Shown here: positions 24,886 through 33,821 of the stretch, piece by piece
How the letters are laid out: every line of letters begins with the position of its first letter
How positions within the stretch are numbered: position 1 is the first letter of the stretch
DNA from: Thermoplasma sp. Kam2015
GTDB taxonomy: Archaea; Thermoplasmatota; Thermoplasmata; Thermoplasmatales; Thermoplasmataceae
Length of the DNA: 64,000 bases
Reading direction: 5' to 3'
NCBI RefSeq assembly: GCF_003205235.1
Contig: NZ_QJSM01000018.1
Coordinates: 62,001-126,000, forward strand
Position numbers and translations under genes: made by a program
The notes under the pieces: model-generated
Databases searched by the model: none
Told to the model about the DNA's origin: nothing
The model's input: the letters and a program-made list of their open reading frames with translations, nothing else

Positions 24886-27840
24886 TCAATCGCCTGTCAG
24901 TTTGACATAATCGCCTCTTTGCCACTTCATTTCAACCATGACCCCGATCTGTGGATGTAGCTTACCAAATCTGGGATTCGTCCGGGGCATCGGGCTCATA
25001 CCATGACCGTCCTCCAGTTTCTCCATCCTCACTGGTAATTCCTTGTATGCCGGTGTATGGGCAGCTGGATCCATCAATCTGCTTGTTAGGTTATTAACAG
25101 CAGACTCTCCACTTGAATTCATCGGTATGTACAGTTCCTTACCGGTAACCCTATTTGTCACGAGAACCCTCACCTTTATGCTGCCCCATCTGGATGTTAT
25201 CCTTACAAGATCGCCATCCCTCAATCCATGTTCATTAGCCAGCTCCGGAGAGACTTCTACAAATGTGTTTGGTACCTTTTCCCTCAATCCAGCTGACCTG
25301 TAGGTTTCGTTCCCCTCATGGAAATGTTCCAGTATTCTGCCGTTGTTCAGATGGAGATCAAACTCTTCGTCAACAGAAATGGGCGGTGTATAACTTAGTG
25401 GATAGAATCTTGCCTTTCCATCAGGAAAATTGAACGTTTCGGTGTACAGCAGAGGGGTATCCTTCCCATCTTCTGATACGGGCCACTGCAGGCTCCTGAA
25501 TCCTTCGAGCCTATCATAAGAGACGCCAGAGAATATTGGCGCAAGTTCAGAAGCTTCCTGCATTATCTCAGAGGGATTGCGATAATTCCATCCAGCCCCC
25601 AATCTGTTCGCAATATCCTGTATTATCTCCCAGTCTGGTCTGGAGTTTCCCAGCGGATCGAAGACCCTGTATATTCTCTGTATCCTGCGTTCTGTGTTGA
25701 CAAAGGTACCCTCCTTCTCAAGGCTAGCGGCTGCAGGCAGAACAACATCGGCGTACTTTGCCGTCTCAGACATGAACATATCCTCAACAACCAGGAAATC
25801 CAATTTCTCAAGCTGTTTTCTTATGTAATCAGAGTCGGATCCTGTTTCCGCAAGCTCTTCTCCTATCACATACATGGCCTTTATTCTGTCGCTGTCTATG
25901 CCCTCAAGGCATGTATTGTTGTCCAGGCCTGGTTTATTCGGTATTTTGCATCCCCAGCGCTCCTCGAATTTCCTCCTTGCGTTATCATCAGAGACGTTCT
26001 GATATCCAGGTAGGTATGCTGACATAGCTCCAAAATCGCTCGCACCCTGCACATTGTTGTGGCCGCGCAACGGATAACCGCCAGTACCAGGCCTCCCGTA
26101 GTTTCCCGTCAGGAGAAGTAGATTGGAAAGTGCGGTTGAGGTGTCGCTGCCTGCCTGGTGCTGTGTTACACCCATGGCCCATATGGCACAGACATTCCTC
26201 GCATTATGGATCATCGAAGCTATCGTCTTAATTTCATCTACACCCACGCCAGAAACCTTCTCTGCGAATTCAAGCGTGAATGGTTCGAGACTTTTCAGGT
26301 AATCTTCATAGAAGTTTACGCGTTTTTGTATGAACTCCTTGGCCTGCCATCCCTGTTCTATTATGTATCTTGCAACGGCATTTATCCATACAAGATCCGT
26401 GCCCGGTTTCGGATGGATGAAGAGGTCGGCTCTCTTCGCCATCTCATGCATTCTCAGATCTGCCACTACTAGCTTCTGTCCATTGAGTTTATGCGCTCTT
26501 TTTATCCTTGCAGCTATCACAGGATGCGATTCAGCTGTATTTGTTCCAACCGCGAGTATTAGATCGGCTTTATACAGATCCATTATTGATCCTGCATCGC
26601 CACCATAACCAACAGTCCGCCATAGCCCAGTGGTTGCAGGGGCCTGGCAGAATCTCGAACTGTTGTCCACGTTATTTGTGCCGAAAACCTGTCTGGCAAG
26701 CTTCTGCATAAGATAAGCCTCCTCGTTCGTTCCCTTGGATGAGGCTATGAACTCTATGGCATCAGGGCCGTACTTCTCCTTCACCTCCCTCAGACGTTTT
26801 GCCACCAGATCAAGAGCCTCTTCCCATGTGGCCCTCCTGAACCTTCCATTTTCCCTTATCAGCGGATACGTTAATCTGTCCGGGCTGTTAACGAAGTCCC
26901 ACCCGAACTTTCCTTTTACACAAGTAGAGATCGAATTTGCAGGTGATTCTGGCTTGGGCTGGACCTTCAAAATCCTGCGTTCTACTGTCCACATTTCAAA
27001 TGAACATCCAACACCACAATAGGTACAGACCGTCTTCGTCTTTTTTATCCTTGAATCCCTCATCTTTGACTCTATATTACTCAACGCCATCACAGGATCC
27101 ATGGTTATGATAGGCTCGAAGGACTTGACAAGGTCGATCATTGTCTCTTTGGTTCTCGGATCGATGTTGGTGAGGTAACCGGCATTTCCGATCATGGTCT
27201 TCTCCATCAGCGCATTGACCGGACAGACCGTAACGCAATGCCCGCATGAAACACAGGAGGAATCATTTATCTTTGATCCTTCGTCCCATACAACCCTTGG
27301 TCTCTCCAGAGTCCAGTCTATATGTATCGTCTCATTTACCTGAACATCCTGGCATGCCTCCACACAGCGTCCGCATAGGATGCACTGCGAAGGATCATAG
27401 ACATAGAATGGGTTTGAATCATCAACTTCATAAGGTTTTTTGCTAAACTGGTACTTTTGCCTATCGATCTTGAGGTCAGCAACTGCGTTGTGAAGTTCAC
27501 AGTCTCCATTGTTGTTATCGCATACAGTGCAATACAGATTGTGATTGGCCAGGATTCTCTGCACCGCCTCCTTTCTCAGATCCTTTATTCTGTCGGCGTT
27601 ACTTATAATCGATATGCCATCCTTCGCATAGGTAGAACAAGATCGCACTATCTTTCCGTCGGCCTCTACAAGGCAGGTATCGCAGGTTTGAATTGGACCG
27701 AGGCTTGGATGGTAGCAGATATGGCTTATATCTATGCCATTTTTCATCAAGACCTGAAGGATGGTATCACCATCTTGCGCTGTGAACTCCTTACCATCTA
27801 TCGATAACGAAAGCGTTCTGTCAGCCATGATACCGATCAT
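24886..27840 (-). CDS. fdhA: Formate dehydrogenase-like molybdo/tungsten oxidoreductase, alpha subunit with NuoG-like N-terminus
   Basis: A 984-residue multidomain enzyme. The order is a [2Fe-2S] ferredoxin domain (C42, C53, C56, C68), a His-ligated cluster (H100, C104, C107, C114), two [4Fe-4S] sites (C153-C163 and C196-C206), the catalytic-domain cluster (C272, C275, C279, C307), then the bis-pterin domains. The metal ligand is C398, encoded by TGC, not selenocysteine. The residue after it is Gln (RFCQAPATTG) where characterised formate dehydrogenases have His, so the true substrate is uncertain. TATA-like TTATATAG near 27862 supports ATG 27840. Confidence 0.9.
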   Translation of the reverse strand: MIGIMADRTLSLSIDGKEFTAQDGDTILQVLMKNGIDISHICYHPSLGPIQTCDTCLVEADGKIVRSCSTYAKDGISIISNADRIKDLRKEAVQRILANHNLYCTVCDNNNGDCELHNAVADLKIDRQKYQFSKKPYEVDDSNPFYVYDPSQCILCGRCVEACQDVQVNETIHIDWTLERPRVVWDEGSKINDSSCVSCGHCVTVCPVNALMEKTMIGNAGYLTNIDPRTKETMIDLVKSFEPIITMDPVMALSNIESKMRDSRIKKTKTVCTYCGVGCSFEMWTVERRILKVQPKPESPANSISTCVKGKFGWDFVNSPDRLTYPLIRENGRFRRATWEEALDLVAKRLREVKEKYGPDAIEFIASSKGTNEEAYLMQKLARQVFGTNNVDNSSRFCQAPATTGLWRTVGYGGDAGSIMDLYKADLILAVGTNTAESHPVIAARIKRAHKLNGQKLVVADLRMHEMAKRADLFIHPKPGTDLVWINAVARYIIEQGWQAKEFIQKRVNFYEDYLKSLEPFTLEFAEKVSGVGVDEIKTIASMIHNARNVCAIWAMGVTQHQAGSDTSTALSNLLLLTGNYGRPGTGGYPLRGHNNVQGASDFGAMSAYLPGYQNVSDDNARRKFEERWGCKIPNKPGLDNNTCLEGIDSDRIKAMYVIGEELAETGSDSDYIRKQLEKLDFLVVEDMFMSETAKYADVVLPAAASLEKEGTFVNTERRIQRIYRVFDPLGNSRPDWEIIQDIANRLGAGWNYRNPSEIMQEASELAPIFSGVSYDRLEGFRSLQWPVSEDGKDTPLLYTETFNFPDGKARFYPLSYTPPISVDEEFDLHLNNGRILEHFHEGNETYRSAGLREKVPNTFVEVSPELANEHGLRDGDLVRITSRWGSIKVRVLVTNRVTGKELYIPMNSSGESAVNNLTSRLMDPAAHTPAYKELPVRMEKLEDGHGMSPMPRTNPRFGKLHPQIGVMVEMKWQRGDYVKLTGD

Positions 27841-27929
27841 TTATCTAAAATCATTATCACTATATAACAATTTTTAAAGTTATTGGAATATTAAAAATAA
27901 AGATATTCAAATTAATTTATATATAAATA

Positions 27930-28511
27930 TCATAGAGGCAAATGCATCCCAAGCGAAAAAGTCGTTACGGCTGCAAAGAAAAGATACATAAGCCATGTTC
28001 CGGTGACCAGATGAAAGAATCCTTTGGCTCGAGTCCATGCTGCCGATTTGAGAAGGCTTGCAGGAATATCCGTTATGTAGACAAAGGCCAGAAGCACGAA
28101 TAGCGTGCCAACTGGGATATCGCCCGCATTGAAGAAAACGAAGGCTCCTGTTATGCTTATCCAGAGAAATGCGATGGCCATAAAGCCATCAACGGTCGTG
28201 TCACCTTGCACATACTTGTTTATACCAAGTGCAAACCAGTGCACACCATAAGCCGTAAAGGCCGTGGCAGCCATGTACAGAACAGGTGAAGATTGGAAGG
28301 CTGAAAATATTGTAAGTCCAAGGAAAAGGTATGTGCCGGTGATAAACTGCATAAAGCCCGGCATCCATATTCCCCACTGACCAAGAACTTTATTTAGCTT
28401 TTCAGTGGTCTCTCTAGGTATTCTGAAAAATTCCCAGCCGCCCCATACATAATAACCGGTTCCAAGCCCGAAAAATCCTATAGCTAGAGGAGGTAATGAA
28501 CCTAACACCAT
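27930..28511 (-). CDS. Six-helix membrane protein, divergent AceTr/GPR1-FUN34-YaaH-like
   Basis: A 193-residue protein with six hydrophobic segments. LGSLPPLAIGFFGLGTGYYVWGG and MPGFMQFITGTYLFLG sit where AceTr proteins have their PLGLxGFxxTT and GxxQLxxGxWE motifs, so it looks like a distant member of that anion-transporter family. Placed upstream of fdhA on the same strand, it may carry formate, acetate or a related acid. The frame opens at 28550, but the TATA box at 28531-28540 lies 24 nt before ATG 28511, which I prefer. Confidence 0.65.
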   Translation of the reverse strand: MVLGSLPPLAIGFFGLGTGYYVWGGWEFFRIPRETTEKLNKVLGQWGIWMPGFMQFITGTYLFLGLTIFSAFQSSPVLYMAATAFTAYGVHWFALGINKYVQGDTTVDGFMAIAFLWISITGAFVFFNAGDIPVGTLFVLLAFVYITDIPASLLKSAAWTRAKGFFHLVTGTWLMYLFFAAVTTFSLGMHLPL

Positions 28512-28825
28512 AAAATAAAAATGGACAGATGTATAAATATCTTCTTTCATATAAATCTGATAAAATGGATCATTATAATATAGGAAAGATTAGATCATTA
28601 GGATCGGAATAGGACAATTTTTCATATGATAAAAGGATACCAGCACTTAAATTTTGTCATAAAATCATAAACTTATATTAATACCTTAAAATGAATAAAT
28701 AATATACAGAGCACTTTTTAGCATTATGTCTAAATATTTACAGTAGTAAGACATTTATTTAATAACTAATAGAATTCGGAAAATTTTTGAGAAGATTTAA
28801 ATAGATAATATCATGATGTCATGCA
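28512..28825. other. AT-rich divergent promoter region, no gene seen
   Basis: About 310 bases of very AT-rich sequence separate the two divergent transporter genes. I see the TATA box of the leftward gene at 28531-28540 and a likely TATA (AGATTTAAATAG near 28793-28804) 27 nt before the permease start. No reading frame, tRNA or repeat-family block is recognisable between them. Confidence 0.55.
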
Positions 28826-30499
28826 ATGACAGAGCAAGACACGTTTGTAAAGTCTACAACTTCCGATAAGAGATTCAGAAAAGAGCTCACCACTATTGAT
28901 CTTCTCTTTCTGAGCCTCGGAGGAATTATCGGATCGGGATGGTTGTTCGCTGCTGCGGGAGCGTCTATGCTAGCTGGGCCGGCCGCCATACTGTCATGGA
29001 TCATAGGCGGTCTGATAGTGCTGGTAATTGCGCTGGTCTATGCAGAGCTTGGGGGTATGATCCCCAGATCTGGGGCGATCGTAAGATACGGGCAGTATTC
29101 CCACGGTGGCCTTGCAGGATTTTTGTTCGGCTGGGCATACTTCCTCAGTGCTGTATCCGTACCTGCAATAGAAGCAGAGGGTGTTATAACATATGCGGGC
29201 ACATATGTGCATGGGCTAGTTACAAGTACTGGTGTACTCACAGCACCTGGAATTGTGCTTGCTGCTCTGCTGATGCTTGGATTCTTCTTCTTGAACTACT
29301 TCGGCATCAAGGTGATGGGTAAAACAAACACCGGTATGACGTGGTGGAAACTTATAATCCCTTCAGCGACAGTTGCATTGCTTCTTGCTGTACACTTCAA
29401 CATAAGCAACTTCTTCCTGAAAACCGGCTTCGTCACCTATGGCTGGTCAAGCGTGTTCGAAGCTATCTCCATTTCGGGCATAGTCTTCTCGTATCTCGGT
29501 TTCAGGCAGGCACTTGATTATGGTGGTGAAGCGAAGAATCCCCAGAGATCGGTTCCGATAGCTACCGTTCTTTCAGTGATCATAGGTATTGCACTATACA
29601 CACTGCTTCAGGTTGTCTTCATAGGCCAGGTCAACTGGACAGCTGTTGGTGTCGCTCCAGGGCAATGGGCAGATCTGCAGGGTGGAGTTGTTACCGCACC
29701 ATTTGCGACACTTGCCAGCTCTGCCGGCATGGTTTTCTTGGCCTATTTCCTCTTTGCTGATGCGTATGTGTCGCCTTCAGGTACGCTCAATGTTTATCTG
29801 GGCACATCTCAGAGGACGCTCTATGGGCTTGCAACCTTGGGCTATCTTGGAAAATCAATGTCTGATGTGAATGCGAAAACCAGGGTACCTATTCTGCCAT
29901 TGATAGCATCGTTGATCATAGGTTACATATTCTTCGCGCCGTTTCCAAGCTGGTACAAGCTCGTTGGCTTCATATCATCGTCAACAGTATTCACGTACAT
30001 AGTGGGCGGATCGGCGCTCCAGGTATTCAGGAGGGAGGCATCGGAACTCAAGAGGCCATTCAAGCTGAAGGGCGCATCAATACTCAGCCCCATTGCGTTT
30101 GTCGGTGCCACGCTGATCGTATACTGGAGCGGATGGCCACTTGTCGCATACCTCGTCATTGCAATACTGCTGGGACTCCTGGTGTATCTGGTGTTCTATG
30201 CGGCTGGGAAATCAGCTATAAACATCTTCTCAGGGAAGCATTTCAAGGGCGGAGCCTGGCTTCTTGCGTATATGGGCGTAATAACGCTACTATCATATTT
30301 CGGTGAGAAACCATACGGAGGAACTGGACTCATTCCGTTTCCATGGGACTTCCTAGTTATGATAGTGGTAGCCATAGCATTCTATTACTGGTCTGTTTAC
30401 AGCGGGTTCAAGACCGATGAAATAACGGAGATAATAGAGACCAATATGCAGTATCTTCCTTCAGAGGAGGTTGCATCAGGGCCTGCCGGCAAAAAATAA
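28826..30499 (+). CDS. APC superfamily amino acid permease
   Basis: A 557-residue membrane protein with about 12-14 hydrophobic segments. The first helix carries the unwound substrate-binding motif LSLGGIIGSGWLFAAA, and the helix 2-3 region has AELGGMIPRSGAIVRYGQYSHGG, both typical of APC permeases. A further conserved segment is FSYLGFRQALDYGGEAKNPQRSVP. It probably takes up amino acids from peptide-rich acidic habitats; the precise substrate is not visible. A T-rich terminator-like stretch follows the stop directly. Confidence 0.92.
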   Translation: MTEQDTFVKSTTSDKRFRKELTTIDLLFLSLGGIIGSGWLFAAAGASMLAGPAAILSWIIGGLIVLVIALVYAELGGMIPRSGAIVRYGQYSHGGLAGFLFGWAYFLSAVSVPAIEAEGVITYAGTYVHGLVTSTGVLTAPGIVLAALLMLGFFFLNYFGIKVMGKTNTGMTWWKLIIPSATVALLLAVHFNISNFFLKTGFVTYGWSSVFEAISISGIVFSYLGFRQALDYGGEAKNPQRSVPIATVLSVIIGIALYTLLQVVFIGQVNWTAVGVAPGQWADLQGGVVTAPFATLASSAGMVFLAYFLFADAYVSPSGTLNVYLGTSQRTLYGLATLGYLGKSMSDVNAKTRVPILPLIASLIIGYIFFAPFPSWYKLVGFISSSTVFTYIVGGSALQVFRREASELKRPFKLKGASILSPIAFVGATLIVYWSGWPLVAYLVIAILLGLLVYLVFYAAGKSAINIFSGKHFKGGAWLLAYMGVITLLSYFGEKPYGGTGLIPFPWDFLVMIVVAIAFYYWSVYSGFKTDEITEIIETNMQYLPSEEVASGPAGKK

Positions 30500-30520
30500 T
30501 TTATTTTTCTTATTTTTATC
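30500..30520 (+). terminator. T-rich terminator after the permease
   Basis: Immediately after the permease stop the sequence reads TTTATTTTTCTTATTTTTAT, a run of T clusters of the kind that ends archaeal transcription without needing a hairpin. Confidence 0.45.
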
Positions 30521-30614
30521 ACGTTAGATGCATAATAATGATATTACGTCAAAATGATCGGGTAGAGTAGGATATCTGATATTAATGTAGACATATTCTT
30601 AAACCTATAATAAT

Positions 30615-30736
30615 GGGAATGGTGCAGGCCGAATATGCGCCGGTTGACATCACAATATGGAGCTTCTTCATAGCATATAAGCACAGGCAGATATCCCCCG
30701 ATGAAAGGAAGTTCGTAGATTCAACTGAGGGGTAGT
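30615..30736 (+). repeat. Degenerate dispersed repeat, copy 4 (3-prime part only)
   Basis: This gap holds only the second half of the repeat family: GGTGCAGGCCGAATATGCGC matching the central block, a GACATCACAATATGG segment, then AGGCAGATATC and the end GATTCAACTGAGGGGTAG. The first half is absent, complementing copy 3, which has only the first half. The rest of the 337-base gap shows nothing but AT-rich promoter sequence for the next gene. Confidence 0.65.
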
Positions 30737-30836
30737 TTGCTTTCATCGATCAATATATTCTGTGGCACTGAACATTCGGTCGCAAGAAACATTAACCCAG
30801 ACATAAAATTAATCTATTGCAAAGGGATTAGACCAT

Positions 30837-31703
30837 ATGACGAGCAGAGCAGGGCTGTATTTCTCCTATACCAAACCAAAGGTATGGTCTTTGCTCGTTT
30901 TTGTCGGCGCAATAGGCGCTGTCATAGCTGTACCATATTTCACGATATATTATTCACTCCTGATCCTGCTGGCAGTCGTATCGATAATGCTTGGATCCAT
31001 GGGCGCTGAGGCCACGACCAACTATATAGATAAAGATATAGATGCAGTTATGTCCCGTACCATGAAGAGGCCGCTGGTAACAGGAAAGATAAAACCTAGA
31101 AACGGTCTCATATTCGGATTGGTTCTTATGTCTGCATCTATTGCACTGCTCCTTATCTTCGGAAAGGTGTATGCAGCGCTTTTTATGGTTCTTGGGCTGT
31201 TTGACAACGTTTTCGTCTATTCATACCTGACGAAGAGACGAACACCATGGAACATCATTCTAGGTGGTTTTTCTGGTGGTTTCCCGGTGGTCATCGGCTG
31301 GTATACAATAACGGATAAATTTTCAATCCTCCCATGGTTCTTGTTTTTGCTTGTGGTCGTTTGGATACCGATACATGTATGGAGTCTTGCATACAGATAC
31401 AGAGATGACTATAACAAGGCGCACGTACCTATGATGACATCAATACATAATGACAGGATATCCGCAATATGCATATCATCAGCGGCAATTATTCTTTTTG
31501 CCTTCTCCATAATCCCTGTATTCTTCAAAGTGATGCCCTATACATATATGATTCTAGCTTCAGCCATAGCCATTCCAATGATATTCTATTCAATAGTATT
31601 TGTCAGGCATCCCGATAGAAAGAATTCTCTGAAGCTATTCATATACAGCAGTCCTTATCTGGCCATAATATTTGTTCTGGTGCTAATTTTCAGGTTTCTA
31701 TAA
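30837..31703 (+). CDS. ctaB: Protoheme IX farnesyltransferase-like UbiA prenyltransferase (heme O synthase)
   Basis: A 288-residue polytopic prenyltransferase. The first Asp-rich motif NYIDKDIDAVMSRTMKRPL and the second loop KRRTPWNIILGGFSGGFPVVIGW match the CtaB/CyoE branch of UbiA enzymes more closely than the geranylgeranylglyceryl-phosphate branch. It would farnesylate heme B to heme O for a terminal oxidase. A later conserved motif, WIPIHVWSLAYRYRDDY, also fits. TATA-like ATAAAATTAAT lies about 28 nt before ATG 30837. No oxidase subunit genes are adjacent. Confidence 0.88.
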   Translation: MTSRAGLYFSYTKPKVWSLLVFVGAIGAVIAVPYFTIYYSLLILLAVVSIMLGSMGAEATTNYIDKDIDAVMSRTMKRPLVTGKIKPRNGLIFGLVLMSASIALLLIFGKVYAALFMVLGLFDNVFVYSYLTKRRTPWNIILGGFSGGFPVVIGWYTITDKFSILPWFLFLLVVVWIPIHVWSLAYRYRDDYNKAHVPMMTSIHNDRISAICISSAAIILFAFSIIPVFFKVMPYTYMILASAIAIPMIFYSIVFVRHPDRKNSLKLFIYSSPYLAIIFVLVLIFRFL

Positions 31704-31849
31704 TAATTTGAATTAGGAAAGAAGAGGCCGTTATCACTCATCGTTTACATCCTAACATCTCATGTCTTCATTCTTCAAGCCACATCTGCATGAGGAAAAT
31801 CACAATATTTATTAAGGTCGCATTATTTGCTGTCTATCGGTGTTGATCA

Positions 31850-32218
31850 ATGTCATTGGATGCTTCAAGGAAGACTAGCAAGGCCTTAACCTCAGAAATA
31901 GAAGTGCTCTCCACAATATCTCGGGAGAACGGATCTGAAATTTGGAGGGATATTGCGCAGAGGCTTGCATCTGGAAGGAGGAGATATGCTTCTGTTAACC
32001 TTTATAAGATCGATAGGTATGCGAAGGATGGGGATGTAATAGTGGTGCCAGGCACTGTCCTCGGCGTAGGGAAGATAAGCAAGAAGGTTACCATAGGCGC
32101 ATACAAATTCTCTAGATCTGCAATAGAAAAACTTTCTAATTCAGGTTGCGCATTCATGAACATATCGGAGCTGGCAAAGGACAATCCCAAGGGGACAAAT
32201 GTAAAGATAATGAGGTAA
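31850..32218 (+). CDS. rpl18e: Large subunit ribosomal protein L18e
   Basis: A 122-residue protein with the L18e/L15 fold. Typical segments are WRDIAQRLASGRRRYASVNL, DGDVIVVPGTVLGVGKISKKV and the YKFSRSAIEKL helix. It is the first gene of the conserved archaeal L18e-L13-S9-RpoN operon. A TATA-like TATTTATTAAG near 31806-31816 lies 39 nt upstream, which leaves a short leader with GGTG as ribosome site, unlike the leaderless genes around it. Confidence 0.97.
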   Translation: MSLDASRKTSKALTSEIEVLSTISRENGSEIWRDIAQRLASGRRRYASVNLYKIDRYAKDGDVIVVPGTVLGVGKISKKVTIGAYKFSRSAIEKLSNSGCAFMNISELAKDNPKGTNVKIMR

Positions 32219-32222
32219 GATC

Positions 32223-32633
32223 ATGAGAGTAATTGATGCTTCTGGTGCTATTTATGGACGGCTTTCGGCCTATGTGGCTAAGAGACTTCTGGAAGGGGAG
32301 GAGATTACCATAATCAATGCCTCCAAAGCAGTTATAACGGGTAATAGGTCTTTCGTAATTGGAAAATTCAAGGAACGCCTGGACATAGGAAGCGTCAGAA
32401 AAGGTCCGTACTATCCAAAGACACCAGAGAATATACTCCGGAGATCCATAGGGGATATGCTTCCTAAAAAGATAACGAAAGGAAAAGAAGCACTTTCAAG
32501 GTGCAGGGTATACAGGAATGTTCCATCAGATATTGAAAAGGATAAAATAGAAAAGATCGCGGATGTGCTAACAGACAAGGTCTCAGGTATTATAACCCTT
32601 GAGGATCTTTCCAAGGAGCTAGGAGGTTATTGA
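32223..32633 (+). CDS. rpl13: Large subunit ribosomal protein L13
   Basis: A 136-residue archaeal L13 (eukaryotic L13a type). It begins IDASGAIYGRLSAYVAKRLLEGEEITIINASKAVITGN-style, the standard N-terminal motif (split here by the fold around IDA and GRL), and continues with GPYYPKTPENILRRSIGDMLP. Only four bases separate it from L18e and one from S9, so the genes are cotranscribed and probably translationally coupled. Confidence 0.97.
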   Translation: MRVIDASGAIYGRLSAYVAKRLLEGEEITIINASKAVITGNRSFVIGKFKERLDIGSVRKGPYYPKTPENILRRSIGDMLPKKITKGKEALSRCRVYRNVPSDIEKDKIEKIADVLTDKVSGIITLEDLSKELGGY

Positions 32634-32634
32634 A

Positions 32635-33033
32635 ATGGATTATATCATTACAACTGGAAAAAGAAAGACAGCCGTTGCTAGAGCTGTCGCAAAAAAGGGA
32701 AAGGGTATTGTCACTATAAATGGCTATCCTGTTGAATTATACCCAGTAAGGGTTCTTCGCAATAAGATAATGGAGCCTCTGATCCTTGCTGAAGACAAGG
32801 CCAAGGACTTGGACATCGCAGTTAAGGTAAGAGGTGGCGGTGTAACTGGTCAGGCAGATGCATCTCGTACTGCAATAGCCAGGGCCATCGTGAAATATCT
32901 CAACGACACAGATCTGGAGAACCTTTTCAGGCAGTATGATCGTACACTCATAGTCAACGACGTACGTATAAAGCTGCCCAAGAAGGCTGGCGGTCGTGGC
33001 GCCAGAGCAAAGAAACAGAAATCTTACAGGTGA
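32635..33033 (+). CDS. rps9: Small subunit ribosomal protein S9
   Basis: A 132-residue S9 with the signature GGGVTGQADASRTAIARAIV (about 74-93) and the basic C-terminal tail RGARAKKQKSYR that reaches the ribosomal P site; the final Arg is conserved in the family. It overlaps or touches the next gene rpoN within a few bases. Confidence 0.97.
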   Translation: MDYIITTGKRKTAVARAVAKKGKGIVTINGYPVELYPVRVLRNKIMEPLILAEDKAKDLDIAVKVRGGGVTGQADASRTAIARAIVKYLNDTDLENLFRQYDRTLIVNDVRIKLPKKAGGRGARAKKQKSYR

Positions 33034-33038
33034 TATGG

Positions 33039-33257
33039 ATGATAATACCTGTGAGATGCTTCAGCTGTGGTAGGGTTATCGCCTCGGATTATGGCCGTTA
33101 CATTAAACGCGTGAATGAGATCAGATCCGAGGGCAGAGAGCCAAGTCCTGAGGAGATCGAAAAGATCTTCGATGATCTCGGAATAGAGCGATATTGCTGC
33201 AGAAGGATGATCGTTTCGCACGTTGATCTGATAAACGAGATAATGCCCTTTTCTTGA
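33039..33257 (+). CDS. rpoN: RNA polymerase subunit N (Rpb10 homologue)
   Basis: A 72-residue zinc-binding subunit of archaeal RNA polymerase. Zinc ligands are C7-FS-C10 near the N-terminus and C53-C54 in YCCRRM, the exact Rpb10 pattern. The frame reaches GTG 33030, but the universal start MIIPVRCFSCG is at ATG 33039, five bases after the S9 stop. The stop codon TGA at 33255-33257 lies directly against the first base of a tRNA gene. Confidence 0.97.
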   Translation: MIIPVRCFSCGRVIASDYGRYIKRVNEIRSEGREPSPEEIEKIFDDLGIERYCCRRMIVSHVDLINEIMPFS

Positions 33258-33330
33258 GGGGCCGTGGGGTAGCTTGGTATCCTGCCAGCTTGGGGTGCTG
33301 GTGACTTGAGTTCAATTCTCAACGGCCCCA
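33258..33330 (+). tRNA. tRNA-Pro (anticodon GGG)
   Basis: A complete cloverleaf is visible. The acceptor stem is GGGGCCG (33258-33264) paired with CGGCCCC (33323-33329), then discriminator A at 33330. The D arm is GGGT...ATCC. The anticodon stem CCAGC/GCTGG encloses loop TTGGGGT, giving anticodon GGG for proline. The T arm TTGAG/CTCAA encloses TTCAATT. CCA is not encoded. No intron is present. It begins one base after the rpoN stop, so it is likely transcribed from the ribosomal protein operon and cut out by RNase P. Confidence 0.95.
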
Positions 33331-33821
33331 TCCCTTAATTTATATATCTAATTTTAATTTCAGCGAAGTTCGATCTTCTATGAATTAGTATATTCCTTTA
33401 TTTTAGGGATGATATACAAGGACTCCTATCAAGGTGGACTTATTATATATTTTATATTCATTGCTTAGTTTAATATCATATTTTTCAGCAACGATTCAGG
33501 CTTACGATGTACCTTTCATAGCTGAAGTCCTGGATTTGATGTTTTTCGCTTCATTTTAAAATGCTGTTCCCTAAATCTGAGGGTTTCTTTCGAATTGTTC
33601 ATTCTTGAAGTCTATATTTGTTCCAATTTTGGCAGGATCTCTCCAGAAATTATAAACGCTCTCTATGCAAGCATGGGAATCCGCCTGCAAGTTAGATATG
33701 CATCTGACAGCAATAATCGGGATAGACCACGACTAATCTTAGCTGATATGCCTATGGCTAGATATCGGATCCTTCCTGAACATGTATTTTCAATCAGAAA
33801 TAATAGAAGTTTTTTCAGTGG
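33331..33821. other. AT-rich gap with no recognised gene
   Basis: About 490 AT-rich bases follow the tRNA. A weak rightward frame starting at 33595 (for example EIINALYASMGIRLQV) runs on into the antisense of the next gene; it matches no family I know and could be a gene fragment. Poly-T tracts near 33331-33360 and 33400-33500 could end the tRNA transcript. No blocks of the dispersed repeat family are evident. Confidence 0.4.

Noticed and set aside
26640-26660. Selenocysteine codon in the formate dehydrogenase-like gene
   Set aside because: The ligand codon is TGC (Cys) and no in-frame TGA occurs in the gene.
30737-31009. Rightward frame before ctaB
   Set aside because: It runs into ctaB in another frame and begins in the decayed repeat; codons are not coding-like.
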